A DNA stretch of 54,427 bases from the NCBI GenBank assembly GCA_964398215.1, contig CAYNNP010000014.1:1-54427 (forward strand). The letters run 5' to 3'. Positions 25,566 through 32,746 of the stretch are shown in pieces. The position numbers and the translations under genes were made by a program. The number at the start of each line of letters is the position of its first letter. Positions within the stretch are counted from its first letter, which is position 1. The notes under the pieces are model-generated. The model was not told where the DNA came from. It ran no database searches and was given only the letters and a program-made list of their open reading frames with translations. This DNA is from CAYNNP01 sp964398215. GTDB lineage: Bacteria; Planctomycetota; Planctomycetia; Pirellulales; Pirellulaceae.

Positions 25566-27278
25566 CTATTGCTGCTTCTTCTTTTTCTTGGAACGTCGTT
25601 CGCCAAGCTTCTTCACTTGAGCTTCTAGTGCCTTAATTTTCTTGTGAGCTAATTCGATTTCTTTCTTAGCCTTTTTGGAAGCCTCTGCAGCGGATTCACG
25701 AGCTTGTCGTGCCTCATGTTGAGCCTTTTGGATGTCCTGCTCGGCCTCTTCACGAGTTCGACGGGTTTCGTGTTGCGCCTTCTTCAGGTCTTCCTCCGCT
25801 TTCTTTTCAATCTCTGAAGCACGCTTTCGCAGTTGGTCAAGTTGCTTTTCGATTTCCTTGCGGTTTGGCATTGGCTTTTTACGATCGGCTAGAGCCTTGT
25901 TCTTCTCTGCCGTCATGACTTCAAGTTTCTTATGAACTTCGGCCATTGCTTTTGCGTGCTGCTCATCTGCTCGTTTGGCGTTTGCGATGGCTCGCTTGCT
26001 TTCGTCCTGAGCCCGTTTTACTGCCTCCATGGCTTTCTTTTCAGCTTGTTGTGCACGCTTACCACCGCGGCTTCCCATTGCTTTCTTCAAGTCAGCGACG
26101 GCTTTGTCCTTGGCGGCCTCGGAAGCAGCGATCATCTTTTCCATGTCCGCGATCTTCGCCATCTGCTCGGTCTTTTCTGCCGCAAGTTTTTCTGTTTGCG
26201 AAGACATTGTTTTTGCAGCGACGCGAGATTTGGTCTCGGCTTCCTTCAGTTTGGCAATCGACTGCGCCAACTTCTTTTCCAAAAGCGCTTGCTCCGTGCT
26301 CATTGCCTTCAATTTCTCTTCGGCGCCCTCGCGTTTCGTCGCTGCCATCTTCATTTCTTCAGCAATGGACTTTTCCATACCTGCTAACGTCTCTTCGCGC
26401 TCACGAATCGCCTTGGCAAGGCCTTGGTTTTCTTTTTCGACTCTGGCCAATTGCTCTTTTAGTTGTTCTTGTTCCTTGACTTTCGCCTTCAACTGTTTTT
26501 CATGAGCAGCGTGTTTTTCTTTGGCGGTCTTCATGGCTTTATCCATGACCATTTTCATTTCGCCCAGCGATTCTTCTTTCAAACTGAGGGCTTCTGAAAG
26601 CTGTTTGTTTTCTTCGCCAGCCTTTTTTGTGCTCAACTTCAATCCTTGCATCGAAAGTTGAACTTCGGCAAGTTGTCGTTCCGAGACGGCGGCCGTCTTT
26701 TGTGTTTTAGCAAGCTTGGCGCTCGTCGCTTTTAGCTCGGCTGTCAGTTTCTGTTTTTGGGCATTCAAAGATTCAATCGCTGCCGCTTGCTCTTTAAGTG
26801 CTGCTACATTTGAAGCGAGTTCGCTTTCCAGCTCTGTGACTTTTTTCGTCAGCAAAACATTTGTCGAAACGGGCCCTTGGAAAGAGTTCGCACTTCGGTA
26901 GCCCGAGATTGGCGCTGGGTAGGATTCTTGTGGAATGGGCATCGCATGGCCTTGGAATTGCGGAGTGGCTTGCGATGGCTGTGGTAAATGGGATTGCGGG
27001 TGAAAACTGTTCGATTGCATTCCGGTCGAAATCGGAGACCCAGTGTGAAGTGGAATTCCGTGATGAATTTGTGGCGAGGGCAAGGTTCCAGGCTGCGGCA
27101 GTGACTGGATCCACTGCTCGTAAGTTGGAACGCCTAAGTTTTGCGGCTGGACCGGAACAACTCCTTGACCGTGAATCGGCGGAGCCGCTAGTTCGACGCC
27201 ACCATTGGTGACAGGGTCGTCGGCATGTGCTGTTGTCGTGGATGCGACGCAAAGCAGAAGAATTGCGACCTTTTTCAT
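25566..27278 (-). CDS. Exported Lys/Glu/Ala-rich coiled-coil protein
   Basis: A 570-residue protein. MKKVAILLLCVASTTTAHA is a signal peptide; the ATG at 27278 has AAAGG upstream. A Pro/Gln/His-rich region follows (to about residue 130), then an almost uninterrupted coiled coil to the C-terminus, rich in Lys, Glu and Ala. Internal repetition is visible: two successive 18-residue units near the C-terminus (DLKKAQHETRRTREEAEQ, DIQKAQHEARQARESAAE), and an approximate duplication of about 57 residues earlier (LKEESLGEMK.../REREETLAGME...). The tail is KKKKQQ. A structural envelope role is likely; no enzyme motif is seen. Lies alone with its own terminator. Confidence 0.78.
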   Translation of the reverse strand: MKKVAILLLCVASTTTAHADDPVTNGGVELAAPPIHGQGVVPVQPQNLGVPTYEQWIQSLPQPGTLPSPQIHHGIPLHTGSPISTGMQSNSFHPQSHLPQPSQATPQFQGHAMPIPQESYPAPISGYRSANSFQGPVSTNVLLTKKVTELESELASNVAALKEQAAAIESLNAQKQKLTAELKATSAKLAKTQKTAAVSERQLAEVQLSMQGLKLSTKKAGEENKQLSEALSLKEESLGEMKMVMDKAMKTAKEKHAAHEKQLKAKVKEQEQLKEQLARVEKENQGLAKAIREREETLAGMEKSIAEEMKMAATKREGAEEKLKAMSTEQALLEKKLAQSIAKLKEAETKSRVAAKTMSSQTEKLAAEKTEQMAKIADMEKMIAASEAAKDKAVADLKKAMGSRGGKRAQQAEKKAMEAVKRAQDESKRAIANAKRADEQHAKAMAEVHKKLEVMTAEKNKALADRKKPMPNRKEIEKQLDQLRKRASEIEKKAEEDLKKAQHETRRTREEAEQDIQKAQHEARQARESAAEASKKAKKEIELAHKKIKALEAQVKKLGERRSKKKKKQQ

Positions 27279-27714
27279 GATGTCAAACCTTTGCTTAAAT
27301 TTCTTGAATCGAGTTTTGTTTCCATTGAAGCTCGAACGCAGGAAATCATTCATTTCCATGTCCGTGAATCGATTTTAAACAAGCCAAGTGTGTTTTCGAT
27401 CCGGGAAACCAAAACATACGGAATTAAACCGTATTCAAAGGCGGATGATGCGCGAATAGAGGGACCACTAACGGCAAAAACGCAGTTGTTTAAGCGAATC
27501 AATGTGATTACCGGCTAGGAAATCAGATCGATTTCTCATTTGAGTCCAGCGAAATCACGCCGCCTTGGATTCTGAAAGAAGCGATAAGCGAGCTTGATCG
27601 ATCAAGCTCGAAATATCGGAAGGCTGCAAGTCACAACGTGACCGCGCACGGACTTGCAATTTTGGAATGTAGCTGGATTTACCAGAATTCAGGCGATGGC
27701 TCGATCAAATGAGC
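27279..27714. other. Intergenic region with palindromes
   Basis: 436 bases between the coiled-coil gene and the TadE-like gene, both on the minus strand. No gene is convincing. It holds the promoter of the coiled-coil gene, a 6-bp inverted repeat (ATACGG at 27416-27421, CCGTAT at 27429-27434) and the 22-bp perfect palindrome listed separately. Confidence 0.55.
27589..27610. promoter_or_regulatory. 22-bp perfect palindrome
   Basis: CGAGCTTGATC is followed at once by its exact reverse complement, with no spacer. It lies about 105 bases downstream of the TadE-like stop codon and 310 bases upstream of the coiled-coil gene. It may be an operator or, for the TadE operon, a cruciform/transcript-end structure without T-tract. 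Confidence 0.5.
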
Positions 27715-28287
27715 TCAAAGCGCTGGAGGTGGGGGTGGTGGTGGAGGAGGATCTGAGGGTGGTGGTGGCGGATCGTTGTCATCGTCGTCATTCCCGCCGC
27801 TGCCGGCTCCGCCACCATCGTCGTCATCAGGTGGTGGCGGTGGAGGCTCTGGAAGACTATTGGACATCTGCCCAGGCGAACGCTCTGTCAACAAACGTGC
27901 TTGGCCAATCACATCACTTGACGCAAAATTCGGAACTACCAGTGAGTTTCCTGAGACCGGCGCGACCACTCTGACTAACACCTCTGTCGTTGAATCAGTA
28001 ATCTCGGATGGAGTGACAGTGATCGTAGCGCCCTGAACGCCGATCGTTTGCAAATGATTTTCTGCGGTCTGTATCACATCAGACACGTTGGCACCTGGCA
28101 CAATCGCATCCCGAGCCGCGATGTACGCCGCATGATCAACCGTATGCTGAAGCATGCTTACTCGCGTCAGTTCGATCCCACCGAAAATCAAGAGCACTAA
28201 AACAGGTAGCACCATCGCAAACTCTACGGCTGAAGCGCCGCGGCGAGTATGATTCTTTTTGAGCATAGCCAATTCGTTGTGGGTCAT
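27715..28287 (-). CDS. TadE-like protein with poly-Pro/Asp/Gly tail
   Basis: A 190-residue protein whose N-terminus is a TadE pilin-like segment: RRGASAVEFAMVLPVLVLLIFGGIE (residues about 13-37) with the conserved Gly, Glu and hydrophobic helix. A soluble beta-rich part follows. The last 45 residues are low complexity: runs of Pro (six to nine), Asp (four) and Gly/Ser-Gly. Its ATG overlaps the stop codon of the VWA gene by ATGA, so translation is coupled. Third gene of the TadE-TadG/VWA-TadE operon. The tail looks like an extracellular flexible spacer; that is inference. Confidence 0.85.
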   Translation of the reverse strand: MTHNELAMLKKNHTRRGASAVEFAMVLPVLVLLIFGGIELTRVSMLQHTVDHAAYIAARDAIVPGANVSDVIQTAENHLQTIGVQGATITVTPSEITDSTTEVLVRVVAPVSGNSLVVPNFASSDVIGQARLLTERSPGQMSNSLPEPPPPPPDDDDGGGAGSGGNDDDDNDPPPPPSDPPPPPPPPPAL

Positions 28288-29399
28288 TTGGTAATCAGAG
28301 TTGGTAGGCGACGTGCAATTTCCCGAAACGCTTCCTTTAGTTCTTCTCCGTTCACCGCATGAAAGTGTGCGCCACCACATCGCTCCGCCACTTCTTGCAT
28401 CAGGGCTTGGTCCGCTTCATCGCTGAATGTGATAGCGAATAAAATGGCTCCAGCGTTTGAAACGCGATTCGAGGCGGAAAGTGGATTCCAGCCGTAGTTG
28501 TGCACTCCGTCTGTCAATAAAACGATCACTTTCGAAGCATGCGGTCTTTGATACGTGTCGTCTTGCAAGGTCTTCAAAGCCCGGAACATGCCTTCGCCGA
28601 TGTTGGTGCCGCCCTTTTGATAGGCATGTGAAACTTGGACCAAGTCCGCGATTGTCAAATCGTAGTCGCTGCTCAATGGCTGAGTGGCAATGGCATCATG
28701 GTTGTACATGGTTAGAGAGAGCAGTTCTTCATGCGGCGATTTTTCAAGCACCCCTGCGAACACCTGAACTGCGGCAATCAGATCAAGCCATCTGGCATTC
28801 GGGGGCACTGGTTGGCCAAAGTCCCAGCCGGCCGGAGCATTGGATGGCACTGGCGGATAGGCTGCCACTTCAGAAGCGCTGTAGGCCATGGACCCACTGC
28901 GGTCTACAGCAAGCGCGATGTCGATTGTGCCCTGAGTGCTGATCGCTTCTCGCCTAGGCCGGACTTCAAACGAGGAACCGAAGAACGGAAACACTGGTTC
29001 AATCGCTTGTCCTGCTCCATCGGAGAAAGACTGCGTTGTTAGTCGGACAGCATTACTAGGAGTGCCAATTTGAAAAGAATATTTCTCGTCCGTAGAGTTC
29101 CTTTGACTGATCCCAAAATCGAGGTCAGACATTTGAATTGGCAGCACAAAATTTCCAATTGGGTTTTTGCTTGCAGCTTCTTGAGCAGCCTGCAACGCAT
29201 CATTCTTGCTACCAGTCAGGGCGAATACCCTGCCTGCGGACCGTACAGCAGCATCAGAAACAATCTGAATATCCGTGTTCGCGGTTTCCATTTGCGCGAT
29301 GTTGATCGCGAGTGCCGACAATGCCAAGATTGCAGGCAACAAAATCACGATCAATACCATCGTCGCGCCTTCGCGATGATTACGGTGTCTGCCGAACAT
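28284..29399 (-). CDS. TadG-like protein with von Willebrand factor A domain
   Basis: A 371-residue protein. A TadG-type N-terminal membrane segment (REGATMVLIVILLPAILALSALAINIAQ in overview) is followed by a region with pseudopilin-like features and a VWA domain with the MIDAS motif IALAVDRSGSMAYSA (D-x-S-x-S), TNIGEGMFRAL and VIVLLTDGVHNYG. The start at 29399 has AAGGAG nine bases upstream. It lies 17 bases after the upstream TadE gene and overlaps the next TadE gene by four bases. VWA/TadG proteins are Flp/Tad-associated envelope proteins; the surface adhesion role is inferred. An upstream in-frame extension of 36 residues is unlikely. Confidence 0.88.
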   Translation of the reverse strand: MFGRHRNHREGATMVLIVILLPAILALSALAINIAQMETANTDIQIVSDAAVRSAGRVFALTGSKNDALQAAQEAASKNPIGNFVLPIQMSDLDFGISQRNSTDEKYSFQIGTPSNAVRLTTQSFSDGAGQAIEPVFPFFGSSFEVRPRREAISTQGTIDIALAVDRSGSMAYSASEVAAYPPVPSNAPAGWDFGQPVPPNARWLDLIAAVQVFAGVLEKSPHEELLSLTMYNHDAIATQPLSSDYDLTIADLVQVSHAYQKGGTNIGEGMFRALKTLQDDTYQRPHASKVIVLLTDGVHNYGWNPLSASNRVSNAGAILFAITFSDEADQALMQEVAERCGGAHFHAVNGEELKEAFREIARRLPTLITK

Positions 29400-29415
29400 T
29401 GTGGATCTCCTTGGA

Positions 29416-29811
29416 TCAATCAGAGCGAAGGGCAACCGAGCGAGTGATGTTCTTGTTGCCAAATAGCCAGCCGCCAGTGAGCGCGTTGGAATTGAAATCA
29501 CATTCAACAGTGACTGTGAAAAAGTCCCCCTCTTCCAACGCCGTAGGGTCAGGCGTCATGTCGATCGTGTACCCCTTGACTCCCTGGCTATCCAAGAGAG
29601 TTTCGCACTGAAACCGAACGTTCGTCACTTCGGCTTGAGGCGTTGTGCCAATGCGGGCTCCCTCGTAAGCAGTGATTTTTAGCGATTGCTGTACGTGGTA
29701 CATTTGGCAAGCTTCGATCGTGGCGATCGTTACAAGCACCAACACGGGCAAGCAAATTGCCAGTTCAACAACAGCGGCGCCGCGTTTCTTTTTTTGGCGG
29801 GAGTAGGACAT
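29416..29811 (-). CDS. TadE-like minor pilin-type protein
   Basis: A 131-residue protein with the TadE motif near the N-terminus: KKRGAAVVELAICLPVLVLVTIATIE (residues about 8-33), then a helix (CQMYHVQQSLKITAYEGAR) and a beta-rich tail. In Tad/Flp systems TadE, TadF and TadG are minor pilins or pseudopilins processed by a prepilin peptidase. First gene of the three-gene operon. No tad secretion ATPase or secretin is in the window. Confidence 0.88.
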   Translation of the reverse strand: MSYSRQKKKRGAAVVELAICLPVLVLVTIATIEACQMYHVQQSLKITAYEGARIGTTPQAEVTNVRFQCETLLDSQGVKGYTIDMTPDPTALEEGDFFTVTVECDFNSNALTGGWLFGNKNITRSVALRSD

Positions 29812-30000
29812 GGGCCTGAATAGATGGGTTGGTAGCGAATTTCAAAGATGAAATCACGATTCGCTGAACCCTATGTCGAAAAACGGCAGCGTCTGAACCC
29901 AAAGACTTTGTTACCGTTCCCATTCTTGAGAGGGGGGTTCCGAATTTTCTAGTCGTAGCGGTATACCGCGCGCATAGAAAAGCATGGGCAGTTTTGTACA

Positions 30001-30084
30001 GGTGCGGAACCCCGAAGTCTGGCGACTCCGACTACGGTGCGGGGCCCCGAAGTCTGGCGACTTGGCTACGGTTCGGAACCCCGG
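30001..30084. repeat. Short tandem repeat, 34-35 bp unit
   Basis: Two full units stand head to tail (30001-30035 and 30036-30069) and a third begins at 30070. Each unit has CCCCGAAGTCTGGCGACT, followed by a CTAC-type end. It lies between the TadE operon promoter side and the end of the GlmU-like gene. Short GAAGTCTGGCGACT motifs recur in planctomycete genomes, to my recollection; that part is not shown here. Confidence 0.8.
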
Positions 30085-30090
30085 ATCAGA

Positions 30091-31350
30091 TCAAAGTCCG
30101 TATTGCTCTGACGACTCTCGCTCGTCTGCGGTTTGTTCGTACATGTCCAAAATCAATTGCTTGTCGCAGTCGCGTTGCTGGACCTTTCGTCTTGCGAACA
30201 TCCTGGCCTGAGTACTGATCATGACTTCTGCGGGTAACGGAGCCGTTTGCCCAAATAGCCGTGCGTAATTGACAAAACTTGGCACGTTAGAGGTCGCGAA
30301 ACCATAAAGCATGCTGCACACACCAATGACTTTCCCTGTAAAGATACTGGTGTTGATAGCTGTCTTTGAGTAGTCACCCATCACGCATCCCAAAAACTGC
30401 ATGCCGGTGGTGATTTTGGCGTCACCGTACTGCATATTGATCTTGCCGTAGGTGTTCTTCAGATCGCTATTACAAGTTCCTGCACCGAGGTTAATCCAGC
30501 TGCCTAAGTAACTGTGCCCCAAGAAACCATGGTGTTGTTTATTCGTAAATGGCTCGATGACGGATGCTTCCACTTCGCCTCCGATTTTGACGGTATGCCC
30601 CAAAGCCACACCGTCTTTCAAGGCAGAATGTTCGATCACGCGAGTACCAGCTCCGGCGTACACGGGTCCCGCCAGCATCGAAAATGGGCCGACCTGTACG
30701 TTCTTATCCAGCAAAATTGGTCCATCGCTCGTATCGACTGACGCATAGTCGCCAATCTGAACGCCTTCGCGCACAAAAACGCCATCTTGGGTCTGTTGAT
30801 AGTCCCCGGTTTTCAATCGCCACTCCATCGCCGCCGGCATCTGGCTCATGTGAGTAGCGATGACGTCATGTGGCCACCGAAACAAGGTCAAATCAGACTC
30901 GGTGGATTGTTGAACTCCCGATGCAATCTCAAGCAGGTGGTCAATCCATGTCATCGCCCCTGCGGAATCGGGTTTCGCGAGATCGGACGCTTGGATTTTG
31001 GCAGCCACGACGGCGCTGTCGTCCGTGTCGACCAGCGTTGTGGACTTTGTTGATGCCGCGATTTTTTTCAATGCTTCCAGTGTGCCCACTTTAGGAGCCA
31101 GCCGAGCATTCACCAGAAGAATATCACTGGACTCGGATCGCGTGGGCGGCAACAAGCCTTCATCAAGCTGCTGAATCGTCTGCAAATAGGGGCGTACGCA
31201 AACACTTAGACTCGACGAGGTTTCTTCTGAGAGCAGCCGAAGCCAATCGATCAACTTCAAGCTGGCACATGTAATTGCGTAAGCAGGCCGAGCCAAAGTG
31301 ATCGGATTCAATCGAGCAACGTGCTGGTCTTCGAAGCAGATGATTTGCAT
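30091..31350 (-). CDS. GlmU-like putative sugar nucleotidyltransferase
   Basis: A 419-residue protein of the 'putative sugar nucleotidyl transferase' family related to GlmU. The N-terminal half lacks the usual pyrophosphorylase LxxGxGTRM loop and instead has ICFEDQHVARLNPITLARP, a pattern seen in the family. The C-terminal half is a left-handed beta-helix of hexapeptide repeats (VFVREGVQIGDYASV, KNVQVGPFSMLAG, AGTRVIEHSALKDG, LGAGTCNSDLKNTYG). The product could be a nucleotide sugar or acetylated sugar, not resolved. The ATG at 31350 is the natural start. It ends just beside the tandem repeat. Confidence 0.85.
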   Translation of the reverse strand: MQIICFEDQHVARLNPITLARPAYAITCASLKLIDWLRLLSEETSSSLSVCVRPYLQTIQQLDEGLLPPTRSESSDILLVNARLAPKVGTLEALKKIAASTKSTTLVDTDDSAVVAAKIQASDLAKPDSAGAMTWIDHLLEIASGVQQSTESDLTLFRWPHDVIATHMSQMPAAMEWRLKTGDYQQTQDGVFVREGVQIGDYASVDTSDGPILLDKNVQVGPFSMLAGPVYAGAGTRVIEHSALKDGVALGHTVKIGGEVEASVIEPFTNKQHHGFLGHSYLGSWINLGAGTCNSDLKNTYGKINMQYGDAKITTGMQFLGCVMGDYSKTAINTSIFTGKVIGVCSMLYGFATSNVPSFVNYARLFGQTAPLPAEVMISTQARMFARRKVQQRDCDKQLILDMYEQTADERESSEQYGL

Positions 31351-31516
31351 CGTGATATCAACTTTCTATGGGTTGTGCGGATTAACCGGCTTTGCGACCT
31401 GCATTCTGGTCGAGACTGAGCGGCTGGAAGCAAAAAATGATGAGGAACACGCAGTTTGAAAAATACGCTTGAGAAGAAGTGTAACGACCTTTTTCTACAT
31501 CGGCCCGGCAGAACGC

Positions 31517-32665
31517 ATGCCATCATCGATTTTGCGAACCTCAATCACCTCGCGCCTTGCAAGTGCATTCATTTTGTTATGTAGCATTTTCTTGGGGATT
31601 GCACAGGCAGATTCACCGCAAGGCACGCCGGAACAACGGCTTGTACTACAACTAGGTGACGATTCGTTTCACACCAGACAACGGGCACAGAATTCGATTC
31701 TGTCAATCGGCCCAACAGAGGCAATCAAAAGCGCACTGCAGCTAGGATCGTTGTCCGAAAGCGTAGAAATTCGCTTGAGTTCACAGCGGATCATCGCACG
31801 TTTCGAACTCGCGATCTTCGACCAGCAAATCCAATACCTGTTGAACCCTCGAATCGCTAGCGACAGTATCACGCTCACAGGGTGGGCGCGGTTTTCAAAG
31901 CTGGTTGGAACGAAGATGTCGACGCGCCGCGCGTTTGCGACTTTAGCGAAACGGTATTCACATTTGCTGGAGAATTTTGAATCGAATCCCGAATCGATCC
32001 TCCAGCACTTCGGCACCCAATCGCTTGATCCGCGAGTAATCGGCAAGAATGATCTGTCGAGATGGATCCTGATTTTGTTCTTAGACACCGAAACAAAACC
32101 AGTTTACAAATCGCCCATGTCATTTCGGATCTTGAATGCTTTGTCGCACTCGGGCTTGTGTCCACACACCAAAACCCAAGACGAACTGCAACTACTTTCT
32201 TCGCTTATCAATGCGTGGCTTGTATCGCACAAACATGTAGGCAGCGATCAGGATCGATTGGTCATTGCGGTTCGGTATCAATGCCAATCAACTGCACACA
32301 AGCTATGCAAGAAAATTCTTCAGAGCAATCAATCGACACCCACTGCCTTGGCAACCGGCTTGCTGGCAGGGCATGCACTGAAGATCGAAAACATGAACCG
32401 TTATCTGATTTCAGGCTGTGATGACTCTCGAACGTCACATGTCTGGCAGTTGATCGCCTCGCGCCAAACTCGGGTCAAAACCCAGGTGCGAGATGTGGCC
32501 GTTGCCATCCTACTTCACCGCAATGGGCATGACCCACGTGAATACGGCTTTATCGAAGTGCAAGCGGATCCCATTCTGATGTACCGCGACCACAGTTTGG
32601 GGTTTCGCGACAATCTATCGCGCGAAAAAACCCACCTCCAAGCCCGCGCGGCTCTAGGATTCTGA
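31517..32665 (+). CDS. Exported protein of unknown function, HEAT-like helical repeats
   Basis: A 382-residue protein. A signal peptide (MPSSILRTSITSRLASAFILLCSIFLGIAQA in overview) starts at the ATG at 31517; a TTG at 31469 would add 16 residues. The first mature part (LVLQLGDDSFHTRQRAQNSILSIG, SESVEIRLSSQRIIARFE in overview) matches the 'split-at-each-step' helical repeat common in planctomycete exported proteins. The rest is helical with no motif I recognise. It is followed by the cytochrome/DUF1549 gene after 81 bases. Confidence 0.75.
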   Translation: MPSSILRTSITSRLASAFILLCSIFLGIAQADSPQGTPEQRLVLQLGDDSFHTRQRAQNSILSIGPTEAIKSALQLGSLSESVEIRLSSQRIIARFELAIFDQQIQYLLNPRIASDSITLTGWARFSKLVGTKMSTRRAFATLAKRYSHLLENFESNPESILQHFGTQSLDPRVIGKNDLSRWILILFLDTETKPVYKSPMSFRILNALSHSGLCPHTKTQDELQLLSSLINAWLVSHKHVGSDQDRLVIAVRYQCQSTAHKLCKKILQSNQSTPTALATGLLAGHALKIENMNRYLISGCDDSRTSHVWQLIASRQTRVKTQVRDVAVAILLHRNGHDPREYGFIEVQADPILMYRDHSLGFRDNLSREKTHLQARAALGF

Positions 32666-32691
32666 ATTCACGGACAACTCGCTGTCTATTC

Positions 32692-32723
32692 GTGTAGAAT
32701 CCGATAGTCAACGACATCTACAC
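32692..32723. promoter_or_regulatory. Inverted repeat before the DUF1549/DUF1553 gene
   Basis: GTGTAGA at 32692-32698 and TCTACAC at 32717-32723 are perfect 7-base arms with an 18-base spacer, 23 bases before the ATG. It may be an operator or a hairpin near the ribosome-binding region. Confidence 0.3.
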
Positions 32724-32746
32724 CCTGTCCAGGATCAATCCACACC

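Noticed and set aside
25424..25636. A 70-codon plus-strand frame
   Set aside because: It overlaps the terminator and the end of the coiled-coil gene and has no independent support.
30001..30084. Possible CRISPR array
   Set aside because: The repeat units abut with no spacers, and no cas gene is near.
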